Shown here piece by piece: positions 23,301-33,785 of a stretch of DNA of 64,000 bases. This DNA comes from Coix lacryma-jobi var. lacryma-jobi (taxonomy: Eukaryota; Streptophyta; Magnoliopsida; Poales; Poaceae). How positions within the stretch are numbered: position 1 is the stretch's first letter; the number at the start of each line of letters is the position of its first letter. Below the pieces are notes generated by a model. That model saw only the letters and a list, made by a program, of their open reading frames with translations. It searched no databases and was not told where the DNA came from. The stretch lies in the NCBI GenBank assembly GCA_009763385.1, contig CM019828.1:27976540-28040539 (forward strand), given 5' to 3'. The position numbers were made by a program, and so were the translations under genes.

Positions 23301-24591
23301 CTCGGCGACGGAACTCTTCCCGGCGGCTTGCGACTCGGCGAGGTTAGCACTAGCCCAAGCAAGACCTAAGCGACCTATTGGAGCAACTCTCGGGCTTCGG
23401 CATCCCCGGCATTGCTTGGAGCTATGCACGGCGGCGGTCCAGCGGCGGTCCATGGCGGACACGGCGACGACCCGGCTCGGTTCCGGCTGAAACACGGCGA
23501 AAGAGAGGGCTCTAACTAACTCTAAGCTACTACGGAGGTAGAGCAGACTAGAACATGGCCCGGTTTAGGATGGCTTGGCCGGAGATGGCCGGTCCACATG
23601 AAGGTCATGGTGGCGGCCATGGCGAGAGCTTGCGGATGGCATCCGCCGTTCCGGCAGCTAGAGAGGGAGAGAGGAGAAACCAACCCTTACCGGAGAAGGA
23701 GGAGGTCGTGGCAGAGAAACTGGCGGAAGGAATCGAACGGTGGTGCGGTGAGGAGCTAATAATCGCTCGCCGAGGTTCGGCGGGCGGCGGCGGAGCTCTG
23801 GTCGAGTGAAGATGGGGTGGAGTGGAGCGAGGGAGAGAGCGAGCGAAGAAGGCTCTCCTGGCTTGCGAGCGCGGGGCGGAACGAAGGCAAAAGGAACGAA
23901 GTGCTAGGTGCATTGCACCTGGCCGGTTCCCGTCGGGGGAACTCCCGACCGGACGCGGCGGCGGCAGGTGTCGCGCTACACGCGGCGGGCGAGGACGTGG
24001 TGCATGGAGCGACGTGGCGAGTTCGGGCGCAAACCACGGGCGGCGGTGCCGGTGGTTTGGCCGGCCGGCGAGGCGGTCTCGCGGCCGAGGGCGGGTTTGG
24101 CCGGCGCGGAGGGAGCGGCGGCGCGGGGAGAAGAGGAAGAAGAGACTGACAGGCCGGGCCCACTGGGGTTAAACTAATGAGGTTTGGTTAAAAACTTTGA
24201 AGCTCTATAACTCCTAAACTAAGCCGAAACAGGAGAAGGTCCTAAAAGCAAAGTTGCTTAGAATTTTGTAAGGAACAAATCATCATTAAGGCTCAAGTCC
24301 AAATTCTGTTGTTTAAAAGAATTTTAGTGCTAAACCATTTTTCTAATGCAAGAAATCATAATTTAACAGCTTTTTCTGAGAAAGTGCTTTAAAGCAAAGT
24401 TATTCCTTTCACCAAGATCTACAACTTTGTTATAAGGCACTTGGTCAGAAACAGAAAGCAAACAAGGTTACACTAGAGACCAAACAAGGACTTAAGCACT
24501 TAACAAGCATATGCGCATGAAAAGATGAGATGCTATGCTTATGCCATGCCAAATTATGCATTTAGGGATTGCTTAACACCAGGGTGTTACA
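20320..24591 (-). mobile_element. 4.27-kb solo LTR, Ty3 type, inside the MITE
   Basis: The plus strand runs TGTAACAGAACC ... CAGGGTGTTACA and is flanked by perfect 5-bp duplications TTCAT (20315-20319 and 24592-24596). On the minus strand it starts TGTAACACCCTGGTGTTAAG, closely matching the start of the LTR at 24967. Shared inner landmarks include the GAGTAC..TACTCAGGGTTTTATT region. No internal retrotransposon domain is present. The length is extreme for an LTR and nearly equal to the neighbour's (4,277 bp). Many short ORFs in its GC-rich part (about 22.7-24.2 kb) have no domain. Confidence 0.85.
22772..22900 (-). repeat. 43-bp tandem repeat, three copies, in the solo LTR
   Basis: GGCTTCGG begins units at 22772, 22815 and 22858, each containing GCGATTCGCCCGAGGCT. 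The corresponding part of the LTR at 24967-29243 (about 26.5-26.85 kb) is similarly rich in CTCGCCCGAGC words but is not in register. Confidence 0.75.
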
Positions 24592-24888
24592 TTCATAACC
24601 AGTGGCAGGTGGGTAATTTTTTCACCCAAAAGCAGATGAAAGCAGGGGTGGATGTGCTTTGAGTTTTGTACTAGAGCAAAAGCTGCTTTTGGCCTAAAAC
24701 AGTTGTGGCTTTTCACCCCTTTGGTTGGCTTTTGGCTTTTGCAAAAGCAAAAGCAGGTTGAAAAGCCCAACCAAAGGGGGCCTAATTCAATCTTAGTATC
24801 AAATACAAACCAAATGTAGATGTGAGACACATAGTGTCACCATGTTCGCCGATCGTCATCGTGATGTTGTTCCCACTATAGAGTTTGT

Positions 24889-24966
24889 GACGGAACGACC
24901 CTAATCCCATGGCCCACGTGTCCCTGTCAACCTCTGACAGCCGAACTCATGTTCCATGTGATTAAG
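24889..24966 (-). mobile_element. 78-bp inverted tip of a related LTR
   Basis: TGACGGAACG, CCCTAATCCCATGGCCCAC and CTGTCAACC..CTGACAG correspond, reverse-complemented, to the last 60-70 bp of the 4.28-kb LTR (about 29180-29243). It stops exactly where the forward LTR begins, so that element probably inserted into an older inverted copy. The rest of the older copy would lie beyond the window. Confidence 0.6.
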
Positions 24967-27900
24967 TGTAACACCTCTGGTGTTTAAGCATGTAATTAAT
25001 TTGACATATCATCATTAGCATCATTAATCATCTTGATCATGCTTTCATGTGTATGCTTTTGCTTAGTGTATCATTTTATGTGATGTACCTCTATTGCAAA
25101 AACCCTTATTAGCCCACTTCTTCCTATAGGGGCAAAATGGTAATTTCACCTCTGTGTCTAGTTCTATGTAATTCTTGTTCAGATTAGTGCCCTGATGTCT
25201 GTTGCTTTGATCCAAGTTTAAAAATCAGTTTTGATTTGAATTTCCTTTTGCAAAACCCTAAAATTCCAAATCCTGGATTTATTCCCTTTTTAATAACTTT
25301 TTCAAAATTCAAAATTTTGAGGTTGGTCCAAAAGCAAAGTTGTGAATCTGACCTAGAGGAACAACTTTGGTATTTACAGATTTCAATGTTTCTATATAAA
25401 ATTGAAGTAATCTCAAATTCATTCAAATTCCAGTTTTCGTCCCCTTTTCAGTTTTAAAAATTTATTCAAAAACTATTGAGTTTCAGAGAAAATGTATATT
25501 AGCAAAGTTGTAGGTTTTGACAAATGGAACAACTTTCATATTGGAAGATTTTCAAGTTTCAGTTTGAAATCCAGAGTAGTTTTGATTTGAATCAAGTTTG
25601 AAAAGTGTCCCCTTTTCTGTTTTGAATATAGTTCAAAAAACTATTCGGAATTTGAAAATGTTCATATTGACAAAGTTGTAGATCTCTTTTTCTGAACAAC
25701 TTTGGTGTTTTGAGTTTTTGTCGCACAGTTCTATTTTTGAGAGTAATTTGCAAAATACAGAAACTGGCCAAAAGTCAAACCTAGACCCTAGCACTGTTCA
25801 TCTTCCCGTAGAGCCAGAGGGAGGGGGGGGCCCGGCCATGGCGCCGGCGCTGCGCCTGCAGCGCAGACGGCTGCTCCCCACGCGCCACCAACCTGCCGCC
25901 GCTGTTCTTCCCTCCCTCCGCGCCCGCACGCGAGCGGACCCTCGCTCTCGGCCCCTACAGTGTCCAGCGCGCCGCCGCGCGTGGCCATCGCCGGCCGAGC
26001 TTGCGCCCGAGCCCCGGCTGCACGCCAGCTCGTCTGCCAGAGCGCAATCGAGTGCGCACGCCCCCGCAAACCTTACCCGCATATCCCCGAGCTCTCTACC
26101 GTCCCATAGCCGCGGCTATATAAGCCGCCGGAGCTCCGACCTCCGCACTCCACCTCCGCCACCGTGGCCAGCTTTCTCCAGTCACTCCGCCGCCCCACCA
26201 CCGAGCCCGAAAGCTCCGCCTTGAGCTCGTGAAGCTTCCCCACCCCCAATTTCATCTCTACCGCCTCCTATCGCCCGGCGTAAGCTCGCCGTCCCCATCT
26301 CCGGCAGAAACCCGGCGAGCTCGGGTTCGTGAGATTCGCCGTCTCGGCCATGATCATCCCTCACCGACCCCAGCGTCGTGTTCCTTGGTTCCGTGCGACT
26401 CTGACCCGGCCCTTGCGGTCTCGTGTGTTGCGCAGGACCGCCGGACCGCCGGAGCGCCGCGCGGTCGTCTCCTCCCTCGAGCACGTGTCGAGCCTCACCC
26501 TCGAGAACGAGTCGAGCCTCACCTCGAGCCCTGCCTTCGACCCGTGGTAAGCATCGAGCCTCCGGTCTCTGCTTCCACTCCGTCTCGCCCGAGCTCAAGC
26601 CTCGAGCACGCGTTTCCGTCTCGCCCGAGCCCGAGCCTCGGCGGACAGACCCTCACCACTTCGCTCGAGCCAGGCCTCGAGCGAACTCGAGCACCCTCCG
26701 CTTCGCCGAGTCAGGCCTCGGACGGAGGCTTACTTCTCCGTCTCGCCCGAGCCTCCGGGCCAGGCCTCGGACGAAGCTGTCGCTTCCGTCTCGACCGAGC
26801 CCGTCTCGACCGAGCCCGTCGCGATTCGCCCGAGCCCGCGATTCGCCGAGTCCGGCCTAGAGGAACACAGTGTTTTTCTTTTTCTGTGAGATGTGAATAG
26901 TGTTCTGTTTTCTCTTTTTTGTATGATTTTCTGTGTACATCCAAAAATTCTGAAAATTTCACAGTTGACTCTTTATGCCCTGTAGTATTTTTATAAAAAT
27001 ATGAAACTTGAGTTTTGTGCAAAGATTAAAAATATAAAATTCCCCTTTTTATTGAAAAATGAAAGTTTCGGTATTTTGGAGAGTGATCTATAACTCCAAA
27101 AATCTTGAGATAAATTTTGTGACCTTGTCATACCATGCTGAACCTCTGGTAAAATTTTGAAGTCTTTTGGAGCAAATTGATGTTTGAGCATTTATTTAAA
27201 TAATTGAATAGTGCCTTTTCTTAATTAATGACTGGAATTATTTGAGCACCTTAATGACCTCCAAAAATTATGAAATTTGTTCTGCCACCTATTTATGCCA
27301 TAATGAACTTATGAGATTAATTTGGTAATTTTTGGAGCAACTTCATAAATGACCTTTTAAAATAAAATAGGAAAATAGAAAAGATAGACTAGGGTTGATG
27401 TTAATTGTTTGATGGTGTGAGTTTTGGGTTGATTGATGTACATAGACCCCCACCCGTTGGTCTATGATGTTGTGATGCCATGTTTGGTGATGTTTAGATT
27501 AGTTAATAATTCTAACTTATCTTGCTAAAGGAAAGAAATGATAATAATTCTATGTCCACCTTAGGAAATGCTTTTATTCCTAAATCAGTGTTTGTCTTGC
27601 ACCTTTTTGATCATGCTAGCATTCTCATGAGCATACATCATTGCATACGTATAGTGACCGAGGAAGAAGGCCCTGAAGTCGAGGTAGCCACCGAAGGATC
27701 TGTCCCCGAGGCGACCCCGAGCTCCGACACCTACTCCAACCCCGAGTCCGTCCTTTTTGCCATCCAAGGCAAGCCCCGGTGCATTTAACCCTTCCCTTGA
27801 ATTTTGTAAAATGATTTCCTTAAATGTTTTTGAGTTAAATTACTGCATTAGGTTTATAGGAGTTGTGTGCTATCCTAATTGATGCACTATCTACCTTGAC

Positions 27901-29243
27901 CACTGATACACCCGATACCTGCTTTTCAAAAATAGTTGCAAAATGCTTAGCAATGCTATACAATAGATTTGCAATAAAAATGCCAATTTCAAAAGTGTGA
28001 TCACTTAAGAATATTTATGGGAATTTCTGGTTTACTCCCACTATTGGCTAAGTATCTGATCCGTACTTAGTCAATGGGAAGGAGAGGTTGTCCTTGCGTA
28101 CGGTGCCGTCATGTCGTAGTCCGGGACTCGACAGTTGACACCGACCGGGACGGGTTGAAAAACTGACAGGACTGTTGCGCTTGGGTGAGATATAACCAAG
28201 GCACAGTTGCTGGCTGGAAAATTAGGGACCATCCGTATGGGGGCCTGCTGGGCAGGACTTGCAACTATTCACATACTACGGAAAGCTCTGGCTCCGAGAA
28301 ATCCATTATTGGACCGACAACCGCGCACTGGGAGTGGAGAGATGGCGGAAGTAGCATGTACCCACGTGGGTTAGAGTCCCGGATTGGAGTGGTGTACTGT
28401 ACTTCCGGGTGGCGTAGGACCGGGCCCAATCTTGGAGGAATCGTGGTAGACGAGTTGGCATATGCAAGCTTGGGTGCTACATATGCAGTGTGGATAGGGA
28501 TCCTCAGCTGAGTATTATTTATCCGGATTAACGTTGCTCCTCGGTTATGGAGACTTGTTCCATTGACTCTCAACGGAGAGTGGTTCTCAACTAGGAATGT
28601 TTTGAAATGTAAAATGAATCTTGAAGGATGAAGAATTGAGGAATACTGAATCTTTCAAAATAAAATAAGATTTACAAAAATGCTTTTCTGCAAAATACTT
28701 GATCTTGCTTAAGCCTTACCTTGACTACCCTAAGCCTTCATTCCTGAGTCTCCTCCCCTTTTTCTTTAGTCGGTTAAGTCTTGTTGAGTACCTTTGTACT
28801 CAGGGTTTTATTACCCATGTTGCAGGTATGGCAGATTCCTCAGTATGCCTTGGACCCTGCTGTGTGACTGTTGTTCAGGAGGAGGCCGATGAGGCCGATG
28901 AGTGATTATTCACCCTCGGGCTGGGTGATGTATCTTTAAGTTGTTGTCATGCGCTACTCTGCCAACTCTATCTATTTGAACTATGGTTGTAATAACTTCA
29001 CTTTAAATTTTATGTTGAACCCTGGTTTGTAAAACTATTGTTATCTAAGTCTTCCGCTATTTACTCCGATGTTATTTGTCAAAATGTTAAAGAGATTGTA
29101 ACTGAATTGTGAGATGATCCTGCGGACAACGGGCACTGAAGTAGCCCAGTAGCGGAACCGGTCTTAATCTCTTGGCTGTACGGATCGACTGTCAGTGGTT
29201 GACGGTGGTCAGTGGGCCATGGGATTAGGGCCGTTACGTTACA
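24967..29243 (+). mobile_element. 4.28-kb 5' LTR of a Ty3-type retrotransposon
   Basis: It starts TGTAACACCTCTGG and ends CCGTTACGTTACA, three bases before a primer-binding site. Within it are an AT-rich 5' part, a CG-rich promoter zone with a TATATAA box (26117-26123), a GC-rich transcribed part and a distal AT-rich part. Length and termini fit the Tekay/Del chromovirus group, which I infer from knowledge of the group and not from a reverse transcriptase. The 3' LTR is not in the window. Preceding bases TTAAG would be one side of the target duplication. Confidence 0.8.
26117..26123 (+). promoter_or_regulatory. TATA box of the 4.28-kb LTR
   Basis: TATATAA in a GC-rich setting (CGCGGC before, GCCGCC after), in the middle of the LTR where the retrotransposon promoter is expected. 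Confidence 0.55.
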
Positions 29244-29246
29244 GAG

Positions 29247-29258
29247 TGGTATCAGAGC
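29247..29258 (+). other. primer-binding site, initiator tRNA-Met
   Basis: TGGTATCAGAGC is complementary to the 3' end of plant initiator tRNA-Met and lies three bases after the LTR end. This is where reverse transcription would start and it fixes the LTR boundary and orientation. Confidence 0.9.
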
Positions 29259-29565
29259 ATCTCACTACGATGTTGCAATCTTTTTGCGAAAACTTAAAAT
29301 GTGTTTAACAAAGAATAAAATTTGACTATTTTTGAGTCCAAATTGCTTCTCTCATCTCATCTTGTCTTTGGCAACTAGTAGCAAGACAACTTGTTTTAAG
29401 CCCTATGTACGTTACCTTAGTAGTTGCATTGCCTTGTTCCGTAGGAACGAATCGTGCATCATGTCATAATCACTTAAGATAATAACTTCCTCTCTAAGTC
29501 GGTTGGGATAGTGTGCCTATACCTTGTTCTTGCTAGCCTTCTCATCTATAACCTCTTATCCAGAT

Positions 29566-30072
29566 ATGGCCATTATCAAGCGGACTGCCCGCAAGTCGAG
29601 GGACCAAACGGTGTGCCGCGTCACCAGCTGGCACCACGCACGGAGAAGAGACTGGAGAATCCTCCAATGGTCGTCGCTTTCCCCGCCGCACCCGCAAGCA
29701 GCTGAAGGAGGAAATCAAGAATCTGAAGGCTGAAATGGAGAATATGGAGCATGACTTCTACCTTTCCCGCATGGAGTTTTATGAGGCACGAGTCTTCCTT
29801 GGAGCAGGCCAACCGGAACACGGTTCGCGCTATCCAGCAGCGTGATGCAACATGGACCCGAGAGGATGTCACCAGAGCCCAGCTCCATGGACTGCAGCAA
29901 TACACCGCCCAGATTGAGCAGTACAATGATATGCTTCATGAGGAAGTGCATCAGCTGCATGATCAACTCCACCCCTTGGTACCCGGTTATGGAAGAACCC
30001 GAAGACGGAGTCGTGGAGGAACCTGAAGTGGAACACGAGCCGATCAGAATGAGAAGTGGAACCTGCTGAAGA
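29566..30072 (+). pseudogene. Ty3-type gag, 5' part, frame-disrupted, runs into the gap
   Basis: The ATG at 29566 opens MAIIKRTARKS, which I recognise as the Gag N-terminus of long-LTR chromoviruses, about 320 bp after the LTR. GVPRHQLAPR and a coiled-coil-like stretch (LKEEIKNLKAEMENMEHDF, later RAIQQRDATW) follow, but in different frames. I count five frame changes before 30072, all requiring small indels. Gag would form the virus-like particle core. The sequence ends at an assembly gap. Frame changes this dense in about 500 bp look more like uncorrected read errors than slow decay, but I cannot exclude a dead copy. Confidence 0.75.
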
Positions 30073-30571
30073 NNNNNNNNNNNNNNNNNNNNNNNNNNNN
30101 NNNNNNNNNNNNNNNNNNNNNNNNNNNNNNNNNNNNNNNNNNNNNNNNNNNNNNNNNNNNNNNNNNNNNNNNNNNNNNNNNNNNNNNNNNNNNNNNNNNN
30201 NNNNNNNNNNNNNNNNNNNNNNNNNNNNNNNNNNNNNNNNNNNNNNNNNNNNNNNNNNNNNNNNNNNNNNNNNNNNNNNNNNNNNNNNNNNNNNNNNNNN
30301 NNNNNNNNNNNNNNNNNNNNNNNNNNNNNNNNNNNNNNNNNNNNNNNNNNNNNNNNNNNNNNNNNNNNNNNNNNNNNNNNNNNNNNNNNNNNNNNNNNNN
30401 NNNNNNNNNNNNNNNNNNNNNNNNNNNNNNNNNNNNNNNNNNNNNNNNNNNNNNNNNNNNNNNNNNNNNNNNNNNNNNNNNNNNNNNNNNNNNNNNNNNN
30501 NNNNNNNNNNNNNNNNNNNNNNNNNNNNNNNNNNNNNNNNNNNNNNNNNNNNNNNNNNNNNNNNNNNNNNN
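30073..30571. other. assembly gap (Ns)
   Basis: 499 undetermined bases between the gag fragment and the satellite array. The true size of the missing DNA is unknown, so the left junction of the array is not observed. ORFs reported across it are meaningless. Confidence 0.99.
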
Positions 30572-33500
30572 GTGAAACCCCAGTGACTGACAGGAGCTAA
30601 GTAAATGCTTCCTAAATCTGGGCATTTCTACGTCTGGCCTGATAAAAAGGTCAATTTTGGGACTTCGGTTTTATTTTGCGGCGACAAACTGTTATATCGA
30701 AATTGCCTCCAGGTGGGCACCTACATTATTCTACCTTCTCATGAACTAGTTAACCATCAATTTGAACCCCGCAGCTGACAGTAGCTGAGTAAATGCTTCC
30801 TCAATTCGGTCAATTTCCTACTTCGGCCTGATAAAAGGTTAATTTGGGACTCGTTTTCATTCATGTGACAAACTGTTATATCGAAATGCGCCAGGGTGGG
30901 CACCTACACTACTCTACCTATTCATGAACTAGTTCACCATCTATTTGAACCCCAGTGGCTGACAATAGATGAGTAATGCCTTCCTGAATCTGGCATTTCT
31001 ACGTCTGGCCGGATAAAAGGTCGATTTGGGACTCGGTTTTATTTCGCGTGACAAACTGTTATATCGAAATGCGCACAGGTGGGCGCTAACATTACTCTAC
31101 CTTCTTCATGAACTAGTTAACCATCAATTTGAACCCCAGCGGCTGACATTGCTGAGTAAATGCTTCCTCAATTCGGCAATTTCTACTTCTGGCCTGATAA
31201 AAAGTTGATTTTGGGACTCGGTTTCATTTGCGCGACAAACTGTTATATCGAAATGCTCCAGGCGGGCCTACACACTCTACCTTCTTCATGAACTAGTTAA
31301 CCATCAATTTGAAACCCAGCGGCTGATATGGATGTAAATGCTTCCTCAATTCGGCAATTTCTACTTGCCTGATAAAAGGTTAATTTTGGGACTCGGTTTC
31401 ATTTCGTGCGACAAATGTTATATCGAAATGCCTCCAGGTGGGGCACCTACACTACTCTACCTTTTCATGAACTAGTTACCATCAATTTGAACCCCCAGTG
31501 GCTAATAGAGTAGTAAATGCTTCCTGAATTCCAATTTCTACGTCTGGCCTGATAAAAGGTCGATTTTGGGACTCGTTTCATTTACGCGACAAAACTGTTA
31601 TATCGAAATGCCTCCGGTGGGCACCTACATACTCTACCTTGTTCATGAACTAGTTAACCATCAATTTGAACCCAGTGACTGACAGGAGCTAAGTAAATGC
31701 TTCCTAAATCTGGCAATTTCTACGTCTGGCCTGATAAAAAGGTCATTTTGGGACTCGGTTTATTTGCGCGACAAACTGTTATATCGAAATGCCTCCAGGT
31801 GGGCACTACATTACTCTACCTTCTTCATGAACTAGTTAACCATCAATTTGAACCCCAGAGCTGACAGTAGCTGAGTAAATGCTTCCTCAATTCGGCAATT
31901 TCTACTTCTGGCCTGATAAAAAGTTAATTTTGGGACTCGGTTTCATTTGCGGACAAACTGTTATATCGAAATCCGCAGGTGGGCACCTACACTACTCTAC
32001 CTTCTCATGAACTAGTTAACCATCAATTTGAACCCCAGTGGCTGACATAGAGAGTAAATGCTTCCTGAATCTGGCAATTTCTACGTCTGGCCGATAAAAA
32101 GGTCGATTTTGGGACTCGGTTTTATTTTCGCGTGACAAACTGTATATCGAAATGCCTCCAGGTGGGGCAGACATTACTCTACCTTCTTCATGAACTAGTT
32201 AACCATCAATTTGAACCCCAGCGGCTGACATTGGAGTAAATGCTTCCTCAATTCGGCAATTTCTACTTCGGCCTGATAAAAGTTGATTTTGGGACTCGGT
32301 TCATTTTGCGCGACAAACTGTTATATCGAAATGCCTCCAGGGGGCGCCTACACTACTCTACCTTCTTCATGAACTAGTTAACCATCAATTTGAACCCCAG
32401 CGGCTGATAGTGAGATGAGTAAATGCTTCCTCAATTCGGCAATTTCTACTGTCCGATAAAAGGTTAATTTTGGGACTCGGTTTCATTTCTGCGACAAACT
32501 GTTATATCGAAATGCCTCCAGGTGGGCACCTACACTACTCTACCTTGTTCATGAACTAGTTACCATCAATTTGAACCCCAGTGGCTAATGTAGCAAGTAA
32601 ATGCTTCCTGAATTCAACAATTCTACGTCTGGCCTGATAAAAAGGTATTTTGGGACTCGTTTATTTCACGCGGACAAATGTTATATCGAAATGCTCCGCA
32701 GTGGGCACCTACATACTTACCTTTTCATGAACTAGTTAACCATCAATTTGAACCCCAGTGATGACAGGAGCTAGTAAATGCTTCCTAAATCTGGCAATTT
32801 CTACGTCTGGCCTGATAAAAAGGTCAATTTGGGACTCGGTTTTTATTTTGCGCGACAAACTGTTATATCGAAATGCCTCCAGTGGGGCACCTACACTACT
32901 CTACTTCTTCATGAACTAGTTAACCATCAATTTGAACCCAGCGCTGACAGTAGCTGAGTAAATGCTTCCTCAATTCGGCAATTTCTACTTCTGGCCTGAA
33001 AAAAAGGTTAATTTTGGGACTCGGTTTCATTTCAGTGACAAACTGTTATATCGAAATGCCCCAGGTGGGCACCTACACTACTCTACCTTCTTCATGAACT
33101 AGTTAACCATCAATTTGAACCCCAGGGCTGACAGTGATGAGTAAATGCTTCCAATTGGCAATTTCTACGTCTGGCCGATAAAAAAAGGTCGATTTTGGGA
33201 CTCGGTTTTATTCGCGGACAAACTGTTATATCGAAATGCCTCCAGGGGCGCCTACATACTCTACCTTCTTCATGAACTAGTTAACCATCAATTTGAACCC
33301 AGCGGTGAATGATGAGTAAATGCTTCCTAATTCCAATTTCTCCGTCTGCTGATAAAAGGTTAATTTGGGACTCGGTTTCATTTCGTGCGACAAACTGTTA
33401 TATCGAAATGCCTCCAGGTGGGCACCTACACTACTCTACCTTGTTCATGAACTAGTTACCATCAATTGAACCCCAGTGGCTAATAGTAGCTAAGTAAATG

Positions 33501-33785
33501 CTTCCTGAATTAACAATTTCTACGTCTGGCCTGATAAAAAGGTCGATTTTGGGACTCAGTTTCATTTCACGCGACAAAATGTTATATCGAAATGCCTCAG
33601 GTGGGCACCTACATTATTCTACCTTCTTCATGAACTAGTTAACCATCAATTTGAACCCCAGCAGCTGACAGTAGCTGAGTAAATGCTTCTCAATTCGGCA
33701 ATTCTACTTCTGGCCTGAAAAAAAGGTTAATTTTGGGACTCGGTTCATTTTCTTTCATGTGACAAAAACGTTATATCGAAATACC
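30572..33785 (-). repeat. 187-bp satellite, inverted segment, indel-rich
   Basis: About 17 monomers in reverse orientation, in the order E-D-C-B-A-F, the reverse of the forward HOR, so this is the same family and the same higher-order unit. Most differences from the forward copies are one- or two-base deletions, such as CTTCTCATG for CTTCTTCATG, with rather few substitutions. Monomers shrink to about 175-185 bp as a result. One B monomer appears to be missing near 33.3 kb. Confidence 0.9.

Larger units (their letters stand above)
19630..24782. mobile_element. MITE-like element split by a solo LTR
   Basis: The left end GGCCCCGTTTGGTTGGGCT and the reverse-complemented right end GGCCCCCTTTGGTTGGGCT are inverted repeats flanked by TAA (19627-19629 and 24783-24785). 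Removing the LTR and one target duplication leaves an element of about 880 bp. Its outer parts are rich in AAAAGCAGCTGTG-like words. Its inner left part (about 19870-20290) is very GC-rich and unlike a usual MITE. Confidence 0.75.

Noticed and set aside
22730..24172. Many 60-135 codon ORFs in the GC-rich part of the solo LTR
   Set aside because: Codons follow local CG repeats, both strands are equally open, and no retrotransposon or host domain appears.
30044..30625. ORFs of 176-193 codons across the gap
   Set aside because: They consist almost entirely of undetermined bases.
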